From Streptomyces capillispiralis (GTDB lineage: Bacteria; Actinomycetota; Actinomycetes; Streptomycetales; Streptomycetaceae): a DNA stretch of 64,000 nt. Each line of letters starts with the position of its first letter. Positions within the stretch are counted from its first letter, which is position 1. The DNA is taken from assembly GCF_007829875.1 (NCBI RefSeq), contig NZ_VIWV01000001.1, positions 5,054,501 to 5,118,500 on the forward strand, written 5' to 3'. Of the stretch, positions 54,786 to 63,881 are shown piece after piece. The position numbers and the translations under genes were made by a program. The notes under the pieces were generated by a model that searched no databases, was not told the DNA's origin, and worked only from the letters and a program-made list of their open reading frames with translations.

Positions 54786-55508
54786 ATGCGTGCTCTGCCT
54801 GCACGGCGCATCGCCCTCGGCGCCTGCTGCGCCGCCCTCCTGGTCGGGATCACCGGCCCCACCGCCATGGCGGCCGACGCGGCCCGCGTGGCGTCCTCCG
54901 ACACGCTGCTCGTGCAGGCCAGGAACCTCGCCGCGCACGACCGTGACCTCGCCCCCGTGGCCGACCTGGTGGAGGCGGTGCGCGAGGCGGACGGCGGCCA
55001 CCTTCCCCCCGGTGAGGCCCGACAGCTCGGTGAGGCCGCGCAGGAGGCCCTGGAGGCCGCGATGACGAGGACCCGGGCCGCGGTCCCGGGCGACACCGAC
55101 ACCGACGCCGAGGGCGGTCGGGCGGTGACGGCCCCCGCGACGGAGACACCCACCGCCGAAACCGAGGCCGACGTCGAAACCGAGGCCGACGTCGAAACCG
55201 AGGCCGAGACCGAAGCCGAGGCCGAGGCCACCAGCGACCTGCTGGACGCTCTGCGCGAGGCCGTGCAAGGCCTGGTGGACCTGCTCCTGTCCACCGACGA
55301 GGAGGACACCGCCCAGGTTCCCTCCTCGGTCGACGGCCTGCTGACCCACCTGGGCAACCTCGTCGACGCGCTGATCGGCACCGAGCCGCAGGCGTCCGTC
55401 CTGCCCGCCCCCGCCACCACGGCTCCCCAGACGCAGGTCCCGCTGCTCCAGGGCGTCACGCTCCCCGTCCTCACGCCCCTGACGTCGCTGCTGCTCCCGC
55501 GCTCCTGA
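54786..55508 (+). CDS. Secreted Thr/Glu-repeat protein of unknown function
   Basis: This 240-aa exported protein has a signal peptide (RIALGACCAALLVGITGPTA, cleaved after TAMA), a helical region (VADLVEAVREADGGHLPPGE), an acidic repeat of TEADVE type (about residues 120-155), a second helical stretch (LLDALREAVQGLVDLLLSTD) and a hydrophobic Pro/Leu tail (LTPLTSLLLPRS). AAAGGA precedes ATG 54786. No recognised family. Expressed away from the exopolysaccharide operon across the 21-bp palindrome. Confidence 0.8.
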   Translation: MRALPARRIALGACCAALLVGITGPTAMAADAARVASSDTLLVQARNLAAHDRDLAPVADLVEAVREADGGHLPPGEARQLGEAAQEALEAAMTRTRAAVPGDTDTDAEGGRAVTAPATETPTAETEADVETEADVETEAETEAEAEATSDLLDALREAVQGLVDLLLSTDEEDTAQVPSSVDGLLTHLGNLVDALIGTEPQASVLPAPATTAPQTQVPLLQGVTLPVLTPLTSLLLPRS

Positions 55509-55706
55509 ACCCGGCGCTCCGGCACGCGGCCCGACACACGAACCGGTACGACAACCGGTATGACGACTGGTAGGAGAACCGACACGAGGGCTCATATGAG
55601 GACTCCCCCATCTTCGGTGCCCCCGGTTTCCGCCCGGGTCGTCCATCGTTGGGCACGGCGACCCCATTCCCCTCCGGCTCCTCGCGTTGCCGAAGAAAGG
55701 AACACG

Positions 55707-55979
55707 ATGAAGTCCCTGAAGGCCGCCGTCGTCATCGCCGGTTCGTTGATCGTCACCGGTGCCGCCGCCCCCGCGTTCGCCAGCAGCTCCGCCGACCCGA
55801 TGCCCGTCCGCAACGACCGGATCCTGCCGGCCCAGGACGTGTCGGCCCTCGACACCCGGCTGCCCACGGACGCGCTCGCCATCGAGAGGGAGAACCCCTT
55901 GCTCGGCGCCGTCGTGGACGCCATGACCGCGATGAAGGACAGCGGTTCGGAGCGCCGCACGCTCACCCAGCAGAGCTGA
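55707..55979 (+). CDS. Small secreted protein
   Basis: This 90-aa exported protein has the signal peptide MKSLKAAVVIAGSLIVTGAA then APAFA, and a mature part of about 65 residues (PMPVRNDRILPAQDVSALDT, ENPLLGAVVDAMTAMKDSGS). ATG 55707 follows GAAAGGAACACG. Longer in-frame starts would place the signal peptide internally and are rejected. A near-perfect hairpin follows. Function unknown; the small size and secretion fit the surface-protein character of this region. Confidence 0.8.
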   Translation: MKSLKAAVVIAGSLIVTGAAAPAFASSSADPMPVRNDRILPAQDVSALDTRLPTDALAIERENPLLGAVVDAMTAMKDSGSERRTLTQQS

Positions 55980-55994
55980 GCCCACGCCCTCGGC

Positions 55995-56034
55995 GGAAGG
56001 ACGGCCCCCGGTGCACACCGGGGGCCGTCCTTCC
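55995..56034 (+). terminator. 18-bp-arm hairpin after the small secreted gene
   Basis: Arms GGAAGGACGGCCCCCGGT and its exact complement are separated by GCAC, beginning 16 bp past the stop of the gene at 55707. Confidence 0.9.
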
Positions 56035-56166
56035 GTGTGTCCGGACGCCCTCCGCGAGCCCGGGGCCGGCGGCGCCGCCGGTCACCGTCCCGGCCGCGTG
56101 GCGGTGACCGTGCGAGCCGTTCGGCGGTTACGGCTACGACAACCGCACGGACGAGGGAGTTACACC

Positions 56167-56658
56167 ATGGTCCTCCACACTGGCGGGGCACCGGACCCGT
56201 TGCCGCCCGCACCGGGCGGCGGCACCCGACGTGAGGTGGTGCGCGCCCTGCGCGCCGGGGTGTTCGCCGCCGGCCTCGCCCCGGCACTCGCCGGCTTCCG
56301 CTTCCCGCGCTCCGGGCCGCCGCCGACGGGAAGCGCCCCGGACGGCACCGCCTTCGCCCAGACGTACCGGGGCCGCCGCATCCGGGGCGTCCGCAGGGCC
56401 GCGCCGGGCGCGGCCGAGGACGTCCGGTGGCACGTCACGGTGGACGGCCGCCCCCTGCACCTGATGCGCCGTGCCGACGGCACCTGGCTGAGCATGGTCG
56501 ACCACTACTGCTCCTACCCGACACCGCTCGAGGCCGCCCGCGCCGCCGTGGACGCGCTTCCCCCCGGCGAGCGGCTGCGGCACGACGCGGCCCCGGCCCA
56601 CACCGGCGCCGGCCGGCCGCACGAGCACCGGGAGGGCCGGCATGGCGTACGTGCGTAA
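56167..56658 (+). CDS. melC1: Tyrosinase cofactor/caddie protein MelC1
   Basis: This 163-aa protein delivers copper to, and helps export, apotyrosinase MelC2. It has a twin-arginine-like N-terminus (GGTRREVVRALRAGVFAAGL), then AFAQTYRGRRIRGVRRA and the caddie core VRWHVTVDGRPLHLMRRADG with MVDHYCSYPTPLEAARAAVD. Tyr and His in this stretch contact the tyrosinase active site in known structures. ATG 56167 follows GGGAG; its 3' end overlaps melC2 by 17 bp. Confidence 0.9.
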   Translation: MVLHTGGAPDPLPPAPGGGTRREVVRALRAGVFAAGLAPALAGFRFPRSGPPPTGSAPDGTAFAQTYRGRRIRGVRRAAPGAAEDVRWHVTVDGRPLHLMRRADGTWLSMVDHYCSYPTPLEAARAAVDALPPGERLRHDAAPAHTGAGRPHEHREGRHGVRA

Positions 56659-57508
56659 GGACGCCGCCACGCTCACCGCGGACGAGCGACGCCGGTTCGT
56701 CAACGCGCTGCTGGAGGTCAAACGCCGGGGAGAATACGACGAGTTCGTGCGCATGCACGTCGCGTACTACGCCTCCGACGGTGAACGCGGCCTGCGCACC
56801 GCGCACATGGCGCCCTCCTTCCTGCCCTGGCACCGCAGGTTCCTGCTCGACCTGGAGGACGCCCTGCGCCGGGTGGACTCCTCGGTGACCCTCCCGTACT
56901 GGGACTGGACCCGCGACCGCACGACCACCTCCGCCCCGTGGACGGCGGACCTCCTGGGCGGCAACGGCCGTGCCTCCGACCAGCGGGTGACGACCGGCCC
57001 GTTCGCCCACGGGACGGGCAACTGGACCATCACGGTGGGCGTGACCGAGGGGGAGCATCTCACCAGGGACCTCGGCCGCCGCCGCGACCCGATCGGCCTG
57101 CCGTCGAAGAGCGACGTGGAGTGGGCGCTCAAGGAACCGGCGTACGACGTGTCGCCCTGGGACTCGACGGTGACGCGGGGGTTCCGCAACAAGCTGGAGG
57201 GCTGGGGCACCGGCCGGGGCAGCGTCTCCTGGCGCAACCACAACCGGGTGCACCGCTGGGTCGGCGGGGTCATGCTGTCCGCCGCCTCCGTCAACGACCC
57301 CGTCTTCTGGCTGCACCACGCCTACGTCGACCTGTTGTGGTCCCGCTGGCAGCGCCGGCACGGCAAGGCCCGCTACCTGCCCGCCGCACCGCCGGGCCCG
57401 GGCGACGCCCAGCATGGCCGCGTCGTGGCACGCGACGAGAAGCTGCCGCCGTGGGACGTGACACCCGGCGACCTGGAGGACGTCGGCGCCATCTACCGCT
57501 ACGCGTGA
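56642..57508 (+). CDS. melC2: Tyrosinase MelC2
   Basis: This 288-aa type-3 copper monooxygenase oxidises tyrosine to dopaquinone for melanin. CuA ligands are His39 (VRMHVAYY), His55 (TAHMAPS) and His64 (PWHRRF). CuB ligands are His200 and His204 (WRNHNRVHRWVGG) and His226 (WLHHAYVD). LPYWDWTRDR and ALKEPAYDVSPWDS are family stretches. It has no signal peptide of its own, so it is exported with MelC1, whose gene it overlaps. All six ligands are present, so the enzyme should be active. Confidence 0.96.
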   Translation: MAYVRKDAATLTADERRRFVNALLEVKRRGEYDEFVRMHVAYYASDGERGLRTAHMAPSFLPWHRRFLLDLEDALRRVDSSVTLPYWDWTRDRTTTSAPWTADLLGGNGRASDQRVTTGPFAHGTGNWTITVGVTEGEHLTRDLGRRRDPIGLPSKSDVEWALKEPAYDVSPWDSTVTRGFRNKLEGWGTGRGSVSWRNHNRVHRWVGGVMLSAASVNDPVFWLHHAYVDLLWSRWQRRHGKARYLPAAPPGPGDAQHGRVVARDEKLPPWDVTPGDLEDVGAIYRYA

Positions 57509-57703
57509 GGTGGCCCAGCCCGACACGACGCGCGGCGGCGACCCATCCGGTTCATGTTCATCCATGCCGTGACGTGCTGATTCTCAAAGAATTTACGCAG
57601 ATGGGCGTTTTGAACCGGCGAACGCGGCGCACGTCGCCTAGTGTTGCCACTGTCAGTGACCAGTCCGGCACGGACTGTGTCCCTTGCAAGAAACGGAGAG
57701 GTA

Positions 57704-57988
57704 ATGCGCAAGATCCAGAAGGCTGCTGTCGTGGTGGCCATGCTCGGTTCGGTCGGCGCCCTCGGGGCCGGCACGGCGGTTGCCAACGACAAGCCGTCCA
57801 ACGAGTTCAAGGTGTCCGGCGGCGGCTGCACCGTCGAGGGCGACTCGGTGAGCGTTCTCAGCAACATCGGTGTCCTGAACGGTGGCATCATTTCCGGCAT
57901 CCTGCACTTCGGTGAGGACCAGGACGGCACCACGAGCCTGGACCAGGGCCACGAGGTCGACTGCTCGACCCGCGGCTTCACCGGCTGA
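57704..57988 (+). CDS. Small secreted protein with two cysteines
   Basis: This 94-aa exported protein has the signal peptide MRKIQKAAVVVAMLGSVGAL with cleavage near AVAN. The mature part has two Cys (GGGCTVEGDSV, HEVDCSTRGFTG) and beta-rich, Gly-rich sequence (VLSNIGVLNGGIISGILHFG). GGAGAGG precedes ATG 57704. The signal peptide resembles that of the next gene, so the two look like paralogues. A surface-sheath role is possible; no chaplin or rodlin motif is seen. Confidence 0.8.
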   Translation: MRKIQKAAVVVAMLGSVGALGAGTAVANDKPSNEFKVSGGGCTVEGDSVSVLSNIGVLNGGIISGILHFGEDQDGTTSLDQGHEVDCSTRGFTG

Positions 57989-58011
57989 AGCCGAGCCGAC
58001 TGAGGACAGGT

Positions 58012-58031
58012 CCCGGGGCGCAAGCCCCGGG
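58012..58031 (+). terminator. Hairpin after the gene at 57704
   Basis: Arms CCCGGGGC and GCCCCGGG with GCAA loop, 24 bp past the stop; the GNRA-type loop makes it very stable. Confidence 0.7.
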
Positions 58032-58163
58032 GCCTCTCCCCGACACTCCTCACGAACCCGAGCGTTGCTCTCGCGCACCTCTTGAGGGAGCACGCACTCA
58101 GTGGCCACTTGGCTCGAGATGTGCAGCGCCTGGGGGGAACTACCGCAAAAAGGAAACAAGCGG

Positions 58164-58424
58164 ATGCAGAACTTGAAGAAGATCGCAGTTGTGGCGAGCA
58201 TGCTGGGAAGCTCCGTTCTGATGGGGCTCGGCGGCACCGCCCAGGCCAACGAGCCGGCCACCCTCCCCGCCTGCGACGAGCAGGCCAGCGACGGCCACTG
58301 CGGGCAGAAGCGTGAATACCGGTACACCACCGAGGACGGCCAGCACGTCCACGTCGTGGTCGAGCGCGAAGCCTGCGCGGTCCGGGGCAGCAGCACCGTG
58401 GACTGCTCCATCCACCACCCCTGA
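58164..58424 (+). CDS. Small secreted protein, paralogue of the preceding gene
   Basis: This 86-aa exported protein has the signal peptide MQNLKKIAVVASMLGSSVLM ending near AQAN, aligning with the previous gene's signal. The mature region has four Cys (LPACDEQ, DGHCGQK, REACAVRG, VDCSIHHP), charged beta-strand patterns and a His/Val stretch (QHVHVVVE). AAAGGAAAC precedes ATG 58164. Function unknown. A strong hairpin follows. Confidence 0.8.
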   Translation: MQNLKKIAVVASMLGSSVLMGLGGTAQANEPATLPACDEQASDGHCGQKREYRYTTEDGQHVHVVVEREACAVRGSSTVDCSIHHP

Positions 58425-58474
58425 CGCATGGCCCCCGCCGCGACGCGGTGAGCAGTGACTGTACGAACGGCAGA

Positions 58475-58503
58475 TGGCCGGACCCACCTCCCGGGTCCGG
58501 CCA
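58475..58503 (+). terminator. Terminator of the gene at 58164
   Basis: Arms TGGCCGGACCC / GGGTCCGGCCA, 7-base loop, followed by TTTC. Confidence 0.85.
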
Positions 58504-58664
58504 TTTCGGCGTGGCGCGGCGGCACCCGAACCGGCAGCGATCCGGACGGGCGGGGGGCCGGACGGTGGGGGCGGGCCCCGGACGCGCACATGAGGGTGAG
58601 CCGCCCGCTCGACGCCGACGGCTCACCCGTACGTCCCCAGGCGCCGCAGTCCGGCGCCGTCGCC

Positions 58665-59618
58665 TCACCCGGCCGAGAAGCCCAGCGACTCCACGGCGTT
58701 GCAGTACGGGAGGTCCTCCACGGAGCGGTCGGTGCAGAACCGGCCGATCAGGTCCGCGGACTCCTCCCGGCGCTCGACCGTGACCAGGTGGTCCGTCTCC
58801 TTGACCGTGGTGAACAGCGCCGCGGGCATCGTCGCCGCCAGTTCGCGGCCCATCTGCGGGGTGCACAGGGTGTCGTACTCGCCCGTGAACACCAGGGAGG
58901 GCACGGCGGGGACGGGCAGCGGCTCGTAGCAACCGTGCGACACCAGCCGCGTGTTGTGCTCGACCGCCTTCTTGATCTCGTCCGGCGTCTGGTTCAGGAA
59001 CTGCCGCTGCAGCAGGCGGGCCACGGCCGCGTGCCGGCGGACCTGGCCGGCGCCCGGGTTCGACATGAACAGCCGGACCAGTCCGTCGGCCGCCTTCTCG
59101 ATCTCGTCGCGCTCCAGGGCGCGCGACAGGCGCGGTACGGCGTCGGTGTAGATGTCCGGAAGGCGCTTGGCCGCACCGCAGAACAGGATGCGGCGGACGA
59201 ACTCGGGATACGCCTGCGCGAACCGGAGTCCGACGACCTCGCCGAAGCAGCCGCCGAAGAGATTGACCCGCGGCATCCCGATCTCGGTCAGCATGTGCCG
59301 GACGGCGGCGGCGAGGAAGTCCATGCCGTAGCGGGCCGGCAGGAAGTCCGCGCCGCCGTACCCGGGAAGGTCCACCGTGACCAGCGTGCACAGCGGCGCC
59401 AGCCACTTCTCGTGACCCTGCCAGGAGTACCGGTTCTGGGACGAGCCCCCGAGCAGCAGCAACGGCTCGGTCCGCGGGGCGTCCTGGTGGACGATCCGGC
59501 ACGTGTACGCGAAGCCCTCGAAGGCCAGCCGCCGCTCCTCCACCTGTTCCGGCACGGGGGGAACAGGCCCGGAGCGCCCGGCGATCGGTGGGTCCTGGGC
59601 GACGACAGCAGTGCGCAT
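58665..59618 (-). CDS. Alpha/beta hydrolase with a cysteine nucleophile
   Basis: This is a 317-aa alpha/beta-hydrolase fold protein. The nucleophile elbow reads LFGGCFGEVVG, so Cys124 replaces the usual Ser; Asp249 (GEYDTLCTP) and His277 (ETDHLVTV) complete the triad. The oxyanion region is LLLGGSSQNRYSW. Start ATG 59618 has GGAG well placed; an ATG at 59660 gives 331 aa with a poor site. A Cys elbow is normal in dienelactone-hydrolase relatives and some acyltransferases, so it may be a transferase or slow hydrolase. Transcribed towards the terminator of the secreted gene. Confidence 0.87.
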   Translation of the reverse strand: MRTAVVAQDPPIAGRSGPVPPVPEQVEERRLAFEGFAYTCRIVHQDAPRTEPLLLLGGSSQNRYSWQGHEKWLAPLCTLVTVDLPGYGGADFLPARYGMDFLAAAVRHMLTEIGMPRVNLFGGCFGEVVGLRFAQAYPEFVRRILFCGAAKRLPDIYTDAVPRLSRALERDEIEKAADGLVRLFMSNPGAGQVRRHAAVARLLQRQFLNQTPDEIKKAVEHNTRLVSHGCYEPLPVPAVPSLVFTGEYDTLCTPQMGRELAATMPAALFTTVKETDHLVTVERREESADLIGRFCTDRSVEDLPYCNAVESLGFSAG

Positions 59619-59699
59619 GAGCGGCTCCGGGGAGGGCGGAACGACGGCGAACCGTTCCATGATTACCAGGAATCGCGCTGTTCAGGCGTAATCACTCAA

Positions 59700-60736
59700 A
59701 TGTGGGCGATCCTGACTATGGTGTGGGGTTCGGGCCCCGGCCGCACACCGCCACGGGCACGGGGCACCGGGGTCGCTCAGGTGGGGGTGGGGCGCCGGGC
59801 CGGGTCCTGGCCGGGGATGCCGGTGGTGCCCCGGGTCATCCACGGGCAATGCCCGGTTCACGCCGCCGCGTACAGCAGCCGGGGGCTGCTGGCGGTGGCC
59901 GAGCACGGTGCCCGCCTGTTCGACCCCGCCCGCGGCACGCGGCCGGTCTCCCTCGCCCCCGCGGGGCGCCCGGTGACCGCGGTGGCCTTCAGCCCGGACG
60001 GCGGGCTGCTGGCGCTCGGCGGCGCCGACGGCCGGGTACGGCTGTACGACGTGTCGGACGCCCGCCGCCCCGAGACCCTGGCCGTGGCGTCCGCGGCGGC
60101 CGACCGCGGGGAGGTCCTGGTCCTCCTCTTCACCACCGGCGGACGGCTGTTCGCCATGACGGACAAGGGCGGTTCCGTCTTCGAGGGGCGGGACCTGAGG
60201 CGTTCGACGACCCTGGACTCCCTGCCCGACGCCCCGGTGTCGGCGAGCCCGACGGGCGATCTCGTGGTGACGCAGGCGCCGCTGACGGACCGTCTGCGAC
60301 TGTGGACCCTGTCGGGCTCCGCCCGGCCGCGGCACGTCGCCACGGTCACGTCACCGTCCGTCCCGTCTTCCGGTCGCCGCAGCGGGTGCTGTTCAGCCCG
60401 GACGGCCACAGCCTCGCCGCCGCCGGCAGCGACAGCCGGGTGCGGCTGGGGGACGTCGCGGATCCCGCCCGCCCGGTGGCGAGGGCGGACCTGCACATGC
60501 AGAGCCGCCACAACGTCCACACCGTCGCCTTCTCGCCCGACGCGGCCACCCTGGCCACCGGGGACAGCGACGGCACGGTGGCGCTGTGGGACGTGTCCGA
60601 TCCCCTCCGCCCGCGGTCCGGGGCCCGGCTGACCGGCCACACGGCGATGGTGGGCAGCCTCTCCTTCAGCCCGGACGGGCAGACCCTCGCCTCGGTCAGC
60701 ACCGACGGCAGCGGGCCCGACAACGCCACCGTGCGG
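59700..60736 (+). pseudogene. WD40-repeat protein, frameshifted and 3' truncated
   Basis: Blade-like repeats are visible in two different frames. From 59700 one frame reads PVHAAAYSSRGLLAV, VTAVAFSPDGGLLALGGADG with VRLYDVSD, and APLTDRLRLWTLSGSARP. At about 60335-60360 the pattern moves to a second frame: RVLFSPDGHSLAAAGSDSRV, HTVAFSPDAATLATGDSDGT with VALWDVSDPLRP, and LSFSPDGQTLASVSTDG. After about 60720 the repeats stop abruptly at the start of the lipoprotein gene. Known Streptomyces WD40 proteins are much longer and often carry an HTH or kinase domain. The evidence supports a decayed gene rather than two genes. Confidence 0.8.
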
Positions 60737-60743
60737 GGACACC

Positions 60744-61415
60744 ATGGCAACCGGCTCGTCGCGCCTCGTCCCGCTGACCGCCTGCCTGGCGATCGCGCTG
60801 CTGACCGGAGCGTGCGGGACACCGAGTCCGGATCCCCCCGTCGAGCAGTCGGCCTCCGGGCCCGGCGCCTCCGACGCGGGCTCCGCGGACGCCTCCGGCA
60901 CCCCGCGGCCGTCGGCCGCGCCCCGGGTCCTCGGACCGGCGTCGGCCGATCTGCGTGACGTGGACCGGGCCAACGCCCCCGCTCCGGGCGACTTCGTGCG
61001 CTTCGGCGCGCGGGGCGAGGCCACGGCCACGTCCACGGTGTGGGGAACGGTGCGCGTCAGGCGCGGGACGACCGTCCTCTACGGCGACACCGACGGCGAC
61101 CACCGCGACGAGGCGGCCGTCTACGTCGGCTGCGACGACAACGGCGCCACCCAGAACACCCAGATCGCGGCCGGGTACGTGGTGTACACGCACGCGGGCG
61201 ACGACCTCGCCGTCCTCGGCTCGATCACCCCGCAGCAGGACGGCGAGTACCTCACGGCGCTCACGGGCGCCGAGTTCGCGCCGGGCCGCATCACCGTGCA
61301 CGAGAAGTGGTACCGCACCAATGACGCCCACTGCTGCCCGAGCGGCGACGCCGTCACGGTCTGGACCCGGGAGGGCGATCGGCTGACCGCGGGGGTGCCG
61401 CGTATCACCTCGTGA
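60744..61415 (+). CDS. Lipoprotein of unknown function
   Basis: This 223-aa protein has a lipoprotein signal peptide (LVPLTACLAIALLTGAC, lipidated Cys24), a Ser/Pro/Ala linker to about residue 65 and a beta-rich domain with FG-GAP-like calcium motif LYGDTDGDHRDEAAVYVGCD. YVVYTHAGDDLAVLGSI and WYRTNDAHCCPSGDAVTVWT follow. ATG 60744 has GGGGAC upstream. The start lies where the WD40 pseudogene ends, so the junction may be a deletion scar. No named family recognised. Confidence 0.8.
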   Translation: MATGSSRLVPLTACLAIALLTGACGTPSPDPPVEQSASGPGASDAGSADASGTPRPSAAPRVLGPASADLRDVDRANAPAPGDFVRFGARGEATATSTVWGTVRVRRGTTVLYGDTDGDHRDEAAVYVGCDDNGATQNTQIAAGYVVYTHAGDDLAVLGSITPQQDGEYLTALTGAEFAPGRITVHEKWYRTNDAHCCPSGDAVTVWTREGDRLTAGVPRITS

Positions 61416-61665
61416 GGGGGAGACGGACTCCGGCGAGGCGGCGATCGGCATCGAGGTGCCGGATGTGGGCAGGACACTTCCCTCGGGCCTCACCGAAATG
61501 ACCAAGGAGGAGGTTGAAGGGCGGAAGGTCAGGCAGTGTGGGAGGTGCAAGGCGTGGGCCGGTGGGCTGGCGGGGACAGGAGCCGGGCGGACCTGGACCT
61601 TCCCCATCTGGCGGGGCCCCGCAACCGAACGCCGACGGACGTGTAGTCCTGCACTAGGAGGAGAT

Positions 61666-63522
61666 GTGGCGACCGAGACTTTCAGCATCGACAAGCGGCC
61701 CTTGAGGGATTTGCTGGGGCAGGTCGAGGCGGGGAAGATTCAGTTGCCCGAGTTCCAGCGTGGCTGGGTCTGGCCCTGGCCCAACATCGCGAGTCTGCTG
61801 GCCTCGGTGTCCCTCAACTACCCGATCGGGACCGTGATGCTGCTCGAGGGCGGCGGGGACGTGCGGTTCAAGTACAGGCCGATCGAGGGAGCGGCCCCGA
61901 GCGAGCAGGTGAAACCGGAATCGCTGGTCCTCGACGGGCAGCAGCGGCTCACCTCGCTGTTCCAGTCGCTTGCGATGGACAGCCCGGTGGAGACCCAGGA
62001 TGAGCGCAAGCGTCGGGTGGGCGGCTGGTTCTACGTCGACATGGTCAAGGCACTCGACGAGAATGAGGACCGCGAGGACGCGATCCGTTTCATCCCGCCC
62101 TCACGCAAGGTGGTCAACTTCCGTGGGGAGGTACTGGAGGACTACTCGACTCGGGAGTTGGAGTACCGGCACCGCGTCTTCCCGCTGCGATGCCTCTTCG
62201 ACAACTCCTGGGGCGACGGCTTCGCCCGCCACTGGGGTTTCGCACCGGATGCGATGGAGCTCTGGTACAGCTTCCGGGACGGCTTCATCCGGTCGTTCGA
62301 TCTCTACCACTTCCCGGTCATCCAACTCGGCAAGGACACCCCGCGTCAGGCCGTCTGCCAGGTCTTCGAGAAGGTCAACACGGGCGGAGTCACGCTCACC
62401 GTCTTCGAGTTACTGACGGCGACGTACGCTGCCGACGAGTTCGACCTGCGGCGTCACTGGCATGAGTGCCGTTCCGCCTGGGAGGCACCCGAGTACGCCA
62501 TCCTGCGGGAGGTCTCCAACACCGACTTCCTCCAGGCGGTCACTCTCCTCGCCACCGCCGAGCGGCGGCGTCGAGAGGAAGAGGCTGGCACGGACGAGGA
62601 GCGCCTGCCGCGCATCGGCTGCAAACGCAAGGACATGCTCGCGCTGGGTCTGGAGGACTACCGGCGGTACGCGCCCGACGTCGTCGCCGGCTTCAAGGCC
62701 GCCGCCAGATTCCTGCGTCAGCAGTTCGTCTTCGATACGCGTTTCCTCCCGTACGGCACGCAGCTCATCCCGCTGGCGGCGATCTTCGCCCTCGCCGGCA
62801 AGGACGCGGAGACCGCGGGTGCGCAGGAGAAACTGGCCCGCTGGTACTGGTGCGGGGTGTTCGGCGAGCTGTACGGCGGAACAACCGAGACCCGGTTCAA
62901 CCTCGACCTCCCCGACGTCGTCGACTGGATTCGCGGCTCCACATATGAACCTCGTACGGTCACCCAGGCACAATTCGCGGCGAGTCGCCTGCTGACCCTG
63001 CGGACCCGGCAGAGCGCCGCGTACAAGGGCATCTACGCGCTCCTGCTCAAGGCGGGTGCCGCGGACTGGAGGACGGGGGAGAAAGCGGAAGTCAGCGTCT
63101 ACTTCGACGAAGCGATGGACATCCATCACATCTTCCCGCAGGTCTGGTGCCAGAAGAACGGTTACGAGCGCTCCGTCTACAACTCCATCGTCAACAAGGC
63201 ACCGTTGACCGCACGCACCAACCGGATCATCGGCGGCCACGCACCGTCCGAGTATCTGCAGCGGCTCGCCAAGGCGGCCGAGACCAGTCCGGAGGGCGTC
63301 GAGCAGCGGGTCAGGACACACCTCGCGGACCCCGGGCTGATGCGGGCCGATGACTTCGACGCCTTCTTCGAGAAGCGGCGGAAGGCGCTGCAGGAACACA
63401 TCGCCGCGGCGATGGGCAAACCGGTGGTGGACGACCACATCCCGGGCCAGCGGCCTGAGGCGGCGGTCCGAGTCGCGGAAGACGGGCTGGAAGCCGGCAT
63501 CTCCGTCCCTGCGGAGCCGTGA
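61666..63522 (+). CDS. DUF262/GmrSD-like nuclease-domain protein
   Basis: This 618-aa protein combines a ParB-like DUF262 N-terminus (KIQLPEFQRGWVWPWPNIAS; DGQQRLTS from Asp90) with a C-terminal DUF1524/HNH-like module (DIHHIFP at 485-491, then VWCQKNG and NSIVNKAPLTARTNRIIGG). This is the arrangement of GmrSD-type modification-dependent restriction enzymes, here in one chain. GTG 61666 follows AGGAGG. Codon use is less GC3-extreme than its neighbours. It stands alone, with no methylase, next to a tRNA gene. Anti-phage activity is inferred from the family. Confidence 0.85.
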   Translation: MATETFSIDKRPLRDLLGQVEAGKIQLPEFQRGWVWPWPNIASLLASVSLNYPIGTVMLLEGGGDVRFKYRPIEGAAPSEQVKPESLVLDGQQRLTSLFQSLAMDSPVETQDERKRRVGGWFYVDMVKALDENEDREDAIRFIPPSRKVVNFRGEVLEDYSTRELEYRHRVFPLRCLFDNSWGDGFARHWGFAPDAMELWYSFRDGFIRSFDLYHFPVIQLGKDTPRQAVCQVFEKVNTGGVTLTVFELLTATYAADEFDLRRHWHECRSAWEAPEYAILREVSNTDFLQAVTLLATAERRRREEEAGTDEERLPRIGCKRKDMLALGLEDYRRYAPDVVAGFKAAARFLRQQFVFDTRFLPYGTQLIPLAAIFALAGKDAETAGAQEKLARWYWCGVFGELYGGTTETRFNLDLPDVVDWIRGSTYEPRTVTQAQFAASRLLTLRTRQSAAYKGIYALLLKAGAADWRTGEKAEVSVYFDEAMDIHHIFPQVWCQKNGYERSVYNSIVNKAPLTARTNRIIGGHAPSEYLQRLAKAAETSPEGVEQRVRTHLADPGLMRADDFDAFFEKRRKALQEHIAAAMGKPVVDDHIPGQRPEAAVRVAEDGLEAGISVPAEP

Positions 63523-63612
63523 CACCCTGGCCCGTGGCTGAGCGCCGGGCACGTGCTGCTCGAGCACGGGCTCCCCAGGAAGCTGGTCCGGTCTGTCGCG
63601 GTACGACCGGCA

Positions 63613-63661
63613 CGGATCGGGTCTTCCCGGAGGGCTACGGTCCGGGTCTTCCCGGACGGCT
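63613..63661. repeat. 24-bp direct duplication in the region left of the tRNA
   Basis: Two copies of a 24-mer with 25-bp period (63613-63636 and 63638-63661) are identical at 21 of 24 positions and contain GGGTCTTCCCGGA. They lie in the 326-bp gene-free stretch 63523-63848 between the DUF262 gene and the tRNA terminator. Nothing else is recognised there. Confidence 0.6.
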
Positions 63662-63848
63662 GAGGTCTGTTCAAATTTCCGGCGAGAGCCGGCGCGCGGG
63701 CTGATCCGCTGGCCGGGAGCTTCGACACGAATGCGACACGGTGACCCGGTAAGACCCGATGGCAGTTGCGCAGCCCCGGAACTCGCCCTTGACCCGCAAG
63801 GGGGCGTCCGGGGCCTGGCTCTCCTGGCCGGCACTTGCTCTGACCAGC

Positions 63849-63875
63849 AAAAAAAGCCCTCCCGAAAGGGAGGGC
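63849..63875 (-). terminator. Intrinsic terminator of tRNA-Arg
   Basis: On the minus strand GCCCTCCC-TTTC-GGGAGGGC is followed by seven T, directly after the tRNA 3' end. Confidence 0.95.
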
Positions 63876-63881
63876 GGAGAC

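Noticed and set aside
63523..63881. Prophage or integrase attachment site beside tRNA-Arg
   Set aside because: No integrase gene and no second copy of the tRNA 3' end was seen in the window, so no attachment site is claimed.
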